Shown here in pieces: positions 62,357 through 64,000 of a DNA stretch of 64,000 nucleotides. The translations under genes and the position numbers were made by a program. How positions within the stretch are numbered: position 1 is the first letter of the stretch; each line of letters opens with the position of its first letter. Location: positions 26,772 to 90,771 of the forward strand of contig BMJD01000012.1 of assembly GCA_014642895.1 (NCBI GenBank), written 5' to 3'. The stretch is from Lentibacillus populi. GTDB lineage: Bacteria; Bacillota; Bacilli; Bacillales; Amphibacillaceae. Below the pieces are notes generated by a model. That model did no database searches. It was given only the letters and a program-made list of their open reading frames with translations, and was not told where the DNA came from.

Positions 62357-63565
62357 ATGGAGAATCGCACTATTAATCAAGTGGAGGGAAAGGTGCCGCA
62401 ACCTATCCGAAGTGATGGAGCTGGAGCGATTGACTCCGGCCCGCGTAATATAATGCGCGATCTTCAAAATCCGAATATGCTCGTCCCACCTATTACAGAT
62501 GCAGGCTTGCTTCCTAACTTGAAATTCTCATTCTCGGACACCTATATGACATTAAATAACGGGGGATGGTCCCGGGAGGTCACCGCCAGAGAACTTCCGA
62601 TAGCGACCACTCTCTCGGGAGTAAATATGAGCTTAACGGCCGGCGGAGTACGTGAACTCCATTGGCATCAAGAAGCAGAATGGGCTTATATGCTACTAGG
62701 ACGGGCACGCATAACCTCGGTTGACCAAGAAGGACGAAATTTCATTGTCGACGTCGGCCCAGGCGATCTTTGGTACTTCCCCCCTGGAATACCACATTCG
62801 ATTCAAGGGTTGGAACATTGCGAATTTCTACTTGTTTTCGATGACGGAAACTTTTCCGATCTTAACACCTTATCCATCTCTGATTGGTTTGCACATACGC
62901 CAAAAGATGTCCTGTCCGCCAATTTCGGTGTACCAGAGAGTGCCTTTAATTCCATTCCGTCAGATCAGGTTTATATCTACCAGGGAAAGGTACCCGGTTC
63001 TCTGGAAAGTCAAGAAGTCCAGTCACCTTATGGAGAAGTTCCTTTAACATTCAAGCACGAACTGTTGAAACAAATACCAATCAAAACACCTGGTGGAAGC
63101 GTACGAATTGTGGACTCTTCTAACTTCCCTATTTCAAAAACAATCGCAGCAGCACTCGTTGAGATTGAGCCTGGTGGAATGAGAGAACTTCATTGGCATC
63201 CTAATAACGACGAGTGGCAGTATTACCTTACCGGACAAGGGCGCATGACGGTATTTACTGGAAACGGTACAGCACGTACATTTGACTATAGAGCAGGTGA
63301 TGTCGGATATGTACCCTTTGCTACTGGTCACTATATTCAGAACACCGGTACCGAAACGTTATGGTTTTTAGAAATGTTCAAAAGCAATCGCTTTGTAGAC
63401 GTATCTCTAAACCAATGGATGGCACTGACTCCTAAAGAGCTAGTTCAAAGCAACTTGAATGTTGGATCAGAATTGCTAGATTTTCTACACAAGGAGAAAT
63501 GGCCTGTTGTGAAATATCCTGGGTTTTCCTACTACCCAAATAGCAGAAAAGGGAAACAAAGCTAA
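62357..63565 (+). CDS. oxdD: oxalate decarboxylase (OxdD/OxdC-like bicupin)
   Basis: A 402-residue enzyme that converts oxalate to formate and CO2 with manganese. Two cupin domains: [16 protein letters not shown] (His102, His104, Glu) with [18 protein letters not shown], and [17 protein letters not shown] (near 279) with [19 protein letters not shown]. No signal peptide; OxdD of Bacillus subtilis is an inner coat enzyme, so a spore function fits the company of CotA-like and DUF6944 genes. Convergent with the next gene (overlap of four bases). Confidence 0.9.
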   Translation: MENRTINQVEGKVPQPIRSDGAGAIDSGPRNIMRDLQNPNMLVPPITDAGLLPNLKFSFSDTYMTLNNGGWSREVTARELPIATTLSGVNMSLTAGGVRELHWHQEAEWAYMLLGRARITSVDQEGRNFIVDVGPGDLWYFPPGIPHSIQGLEHCEFLLVFDDGNFSDLNTLSISDWFAHTPKDVLSANFGVPESAFNSIPSDQVYIYQGKVPGSLESQEVQSPYGEVPLTFKHELLKQIPIKTPGGSVRIVDSSNFPISKTIAAALVEIEPGGMRELHWHPNNDEWQYYLTGQGRMTVFTGNGTARTFDYRAGDVGYVPFATGHYIQNTGTETLWFLEMFKSNRFVDVSLNQWMALTPKELVQSNLNVGSELLDFLHKEKWPVVKYPGFSYYPNSRKGKQS

Positions 63566-63981
63566 TGCAATGTTTCCTTTTCTGATACGTCAATTTCATT
63601 ATCTTCTTCTTTTATTTGACCAATCAATGTCATTACAGAGCCAGTTGCTTGTATCCAACTACCACTAATTTCTAATGTTTCAATATTTTCATCTATTTTA
63701 TAGCCTTTATGGTCAACATGTTTATTTTCTAATTCATACATTCCTGCTATAGCCTGCAATGAATTACCTATAGATTGTAACAGATTACCTATTATGTTAT
63801 ATATTTGACCTGAAGCTGTAGGATCATTTAATTCATCTGCTAGTGAAACAAGTCCACCTAAGGCTTGGATTAAGTTTCCAGAAATTATCAACTTCTGTTC
63901 CGTCACTAGCATTGCATAAATATAGTCAAAATGTTCAGTAAGTACTATTCCCGTAATTTTTGCCAAAAAGTCAAAGTCCAA
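63562..63981 (-). CDS. DUF6944-like repetitive protein
   Basis: Up to 139 residues with internal repeats of hydrophobic helix units: [50 protein letters not shown]. Acidic tail. The start is unclear: TTG 63981 lies after an in-frame TGA and lacks a ribosome binding site; an internal ATG (YAMLVTEQ) is an alternative, so the N-terminus may be broken. Spore-former family of unknown function. Confidence 0.65.
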   Translation of the reverse strand: MDFDFLAKITGIVLTEHFDYIYAMLVTEQKLIISGNLIQALGGLVSLADELNDPTASGQIYNIIGNLLQSIGNSLQAIAGMYELENKHVDHKGYKIDENIETLEISGSWIQATGSVMTLIGQIKEEDNEIDVSEKETLH

Positions 63982-64000
63982 TCAAAGGTGGCACCGTCCA

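Overview
The window comes from the chromosome of an endospore-forming, low-GC Gram-positive rod (Bacillaceae). The evidence is a gerA-type germination operon, the sporulation checkpoint gene sda, CotA- and OxdD-like spore coat enzymes, strong AGGAGG ribosome binding sites, many TTG/GTG starts, and guanine riboswitches on xpt-pbuX and guaA. The overall character resembles the Virgibacillus/Oceanobacillus group. That placement is an inference from protein style; no 16S gene is present.

Bases 1 to about 33.07 kb are the right-hand part of a siphovirus-type prophage read left to right. The integrase, repressor and left attachment site lie outside the window. The order is: end of a DnaD-like replication protein, small early genes, a Dam-type methylase, MazG-like hydrolase, RecU, XtrA/YqaO-like protein, a block of inserted accessory (moron) genes, a sigma-like late activator, more morons including a CotD-like spore coat gene, a ParB-methyltransferase fusion, small and large terminase, portal, head morphogenesis, scaffold, decoration, major capsid, connectors, tail tube, tail assembly chaperones, tape measure, distal tail, tail lysin/baseplate proteins, XkdW/XkdX-like proteins, holin and LysM amidase. 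Two -1 ribosomal frameshift sites are visible in the tail module, and a compact multi-stem RNA lies just before the packaging genes.

Bases 33.1 to 41.3 kb form an accessory region. It holds a frameshifted DUF3918-like gene, an uncharacterised two-gene unit, a SIR2-type defence gene broken by a one-base deletion, and two copies of a small gene on the minus strand. Each copy is followed by a different membrane protein and then by an 87-bp repeat. Between the two duplicated units sits a Panacea-type antitoxin/toxin pair. A PepSY protein with a repeat-rich N-terminus ends the region.

Bases 41.3 to 57.8 kb are core chromosome: pbuX and xpt behind a guanine riboswitch, sda, two tandem DUF3231 genes with a membrane protein, a gerA/gerB/gerC operon with a small fourth membrane subunit, a MoxR-DUF58-transglutaminase operon, and guaA behind a second guanine riboswitch.

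Bases 57.8 to 64 kb are a decayed region rich in spore-surface genes. It contains a 3' tRNA fragment, a fragment of an oxalate decarboxylase gene, a DUF6944-like gene with a stop, a CotA laccase carrying an N-terminal cysteine-rich repeat domain, a membrane protein, an OxdD-like bicupin and another DUF6944-like gene.

The strongest leads are: the CotD-like gene in the prophage behind a sigma-K-like promoter; the structured RNA before terS; the putative -1 frameshift extending the tail tube protein; the duplicated flank/different-cargo cassettes at 37-40 kb; the XtrA-tail duplication that carries a ribosome binding site to each moron; and the Cys-rich laccase.
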